Shown here: piece after piece, positions 6,349 to 7,281 of the stretch
Layout of the letters: every line of letters starts with the position of its first letter
Numbering within the stretch: the first letter of the stretch is position 1
Assembly (NCBI GenBank): GCA_050944915.1
Contig: JBMNRY010000097.1
Span: 1-7,281, forward strand
DNA from: JBMNRY01 sp050944915
Lineage (GTDB): Bacteria; Bacillota; Limnochordia; JAAZLZ01
DNA length: 7,281 nt
Direction of reading: 5' to 3'
Notes under the pieces: model-generated
The model's input: only the letters and a program-made list of their open reading frames with translations
The model's database searches: none
Told to the model about the DNA's origin: nothing
Program-made: the position numbers and the translations under genes

Positions 6349-7281
6349 CTATAATCTAAACCGATTCACAATTTCCCGTAACTCGGCCCCCATTTGGGCT
6401 AGGGTTTCCGTATTCCGGGCTACTTCCTGCATCGATGCCGCCTGTTCTTCCGATGCAGCAGCAATGGACTCGCTGGTTTGGTTCATAGAATCGATGGACT
6501 GGGCAATTTCTTCGATTCCTTTGACAGTAGCGGCAATCCGCTCGGTGATCGCCAGGAAATCCTCCTGGGTCTTGACTAAAGTTTCGCTACCACCGGTGAT
6601 CTCTTTCTCCGCATTTTCCATTGTCTCCAGGGATAGATTAACATCGCTCACCAGTTGGTTAATCATCCGAGTGATGTCACCCACCGATGATTGGGTCTGC
6701 TCCGCCAATTGACGAATTTCTTCGGCCACCACAGCAAAACCCCGACCATGTTCACCGGCTCGAGCCGCTTCAATAGCTGCGTTCAAGGCCAAAAGATTGG
6801 TTTGGTCGGCCACATCGGAAATCATGTTCAAGATACCTTCCATGTTCTTAACGCCACTAGCCAATTCCCCTAAGGAAACCTTGACCGCGTTGGAAGCCTC
6901 CACAATCTTGTCCATGGAACCCTTTGTGGCATCCATCTGTTGGCTACCTTCCAGGGCTAAATTCTCGATGATATCAGCATCCTTCCGCATAACATCGGCC
7001 CGTTCTTTAGTGGCACCGATACCTTGGCTGAAGGAATCGACGGAAGAAGCGATCTCCTCAATGGTGGCTGAATTCTCCTCACTGGAAGCTGCTAGGGTTT
7101 CACTGGTAGAGGCGATGCGATGACCGACTTCTTGCAGTACTTTAATGACCTCCATGAGATTTTTTTGCATGGCGGCCAAAGCACGGGCTGTCGTCCCGAT
7201 TTCGTCCTTCCGCTTGATATACTCCACCGCTTCATGATCTTCTTCAAAGGTCAGGTCCAGATTCGAAATTCGTTCCACAAG
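6349..7281 (-). CDS. Methyl-accepting chemotaxis protein, C-terminal part (5' end outside window)
   Basis: The signalling half of a chemoreceptor that controls the CheA kinase through CheW. The frame is open to the right edge for 310 residues; a GTG at 7278 is internal and not the start. Visible residues 1-45 are the end of a HAMP linker, with the typical KRKDEIGTTARAL. The rest is a long coiled-coil hairpin. Its conserved tip, residues 153-193, contains DQTNLLALNAAIEAARAGE, then GRGFAVVAEEIRQLAE. Likely methylation segments are AASSEENSATIEEI (64-77) and AAASEEQAASMQEV (274-287), placed symmetrically on the two arms. There is no C-terminal NWETF-type pentapeptide for CheR tethering. The sensory domain and membrane spans lie outside, so the ligand is unknown. 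The gene ends in a strong terminator. Confidence 0.96.
   Translation of the reverse strand, partial: LVERISNLDLTFEEDHEAVEYIKRKDEIGTTARALAAMQKNLMEVIKVLQEVGHRIASTSETLAASSEENSATIEEIASSVDSFSQGIGATKERADVMRKDADIIENLALEGSQQMDATKGSMDKIVEASNAVKVSLGELASGVKNMEGILNMISDVADQTNLLALNAAIEAARAGEHGRGFAVVAEEIRQLAEQTQSSVGDITRMINQLVSDVNLSLETMENAEKEITGGSETLVKTQEDFLAITERIAATVKGIEEIAQSIDSMNQTSESIAAASEEQAASMQEVARNTETLAQMGAELREIVNRFRL

Noticed and set aside
1..7281. CRISPR arrays, tRNA/rRNA genes, insertion sequences or a multi-gene defence system
   Set aside because: No regularly spaced repeats, no tRNA-like cloverleaf, no transposase or terminal repeats were seen; the helicase-nuclease fusion alone does not make a defence cluster.

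Overview
The window looks like chromosomal DNA of a Gram-positive-type bacterium, most likely an anaerobic or environmental member of the Bacillota. This rests on strong AGGAG-type ribosome binding sites, a TTG start directly behind such a site, compact Rho-independent terminators, near-balanced base composition and the gene families present. The phylum is an inference and a finer assignment cannot be made from the sequence. There is no tRNA, rRNA, CRISPR array, insertion sequence or phage gene.

Layout, left to right. (1) Positions 1-830, minus strand: a LysR-type regulator cut by the left edge, lacking roughly its last 20 residues. (2) Positions 831-923: a compact divergent promoter region with repeated GATAA/TTATC half-sites. 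(3) Positions 924-1940, plus strand: a YeiH/UPF0324 membrane transporter (putative sulfate/sulfite exporter family) followed by a clear terminator. (4) Positions 2036-4468, minus strand: a UvrD/PcrA-like superfamily 1 helicase of about 810 residues with a complete DnaQ-type 3'-5' exonuclease domain inserted inside the helicase 2B region. (5) Positions 4469-4975: a non-coding divergent region with a candidate helicase promoter and an inverted repeat resembling the one in region 2. (6) Positions 4976-6214, plus strand: a 12-helix MFS exporter of the drug/macrolide-efflux type. (7) Positions 6215-6348: a convergent intergenic region with a near-perfect palindrome and a bidirectional terminator. 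(8) Positions 6349-7281, minus strand: the C-terminal part of a methyl-accepting chemotaxis protein, cut by the right edge.

The regulator and the YeiH transporter form a classic divergent pair, and the regulator probably controls the transporter. The other genes are single-gene units with their own signals and no evident common pathway. The most unusual item is the helicase-exonuclease fusion: every active-site motif of both enzymes is intact, so it is predicted to unwind and trim DNA in one polypeptide. No multi-gene defence or biosynthetic system is visible.
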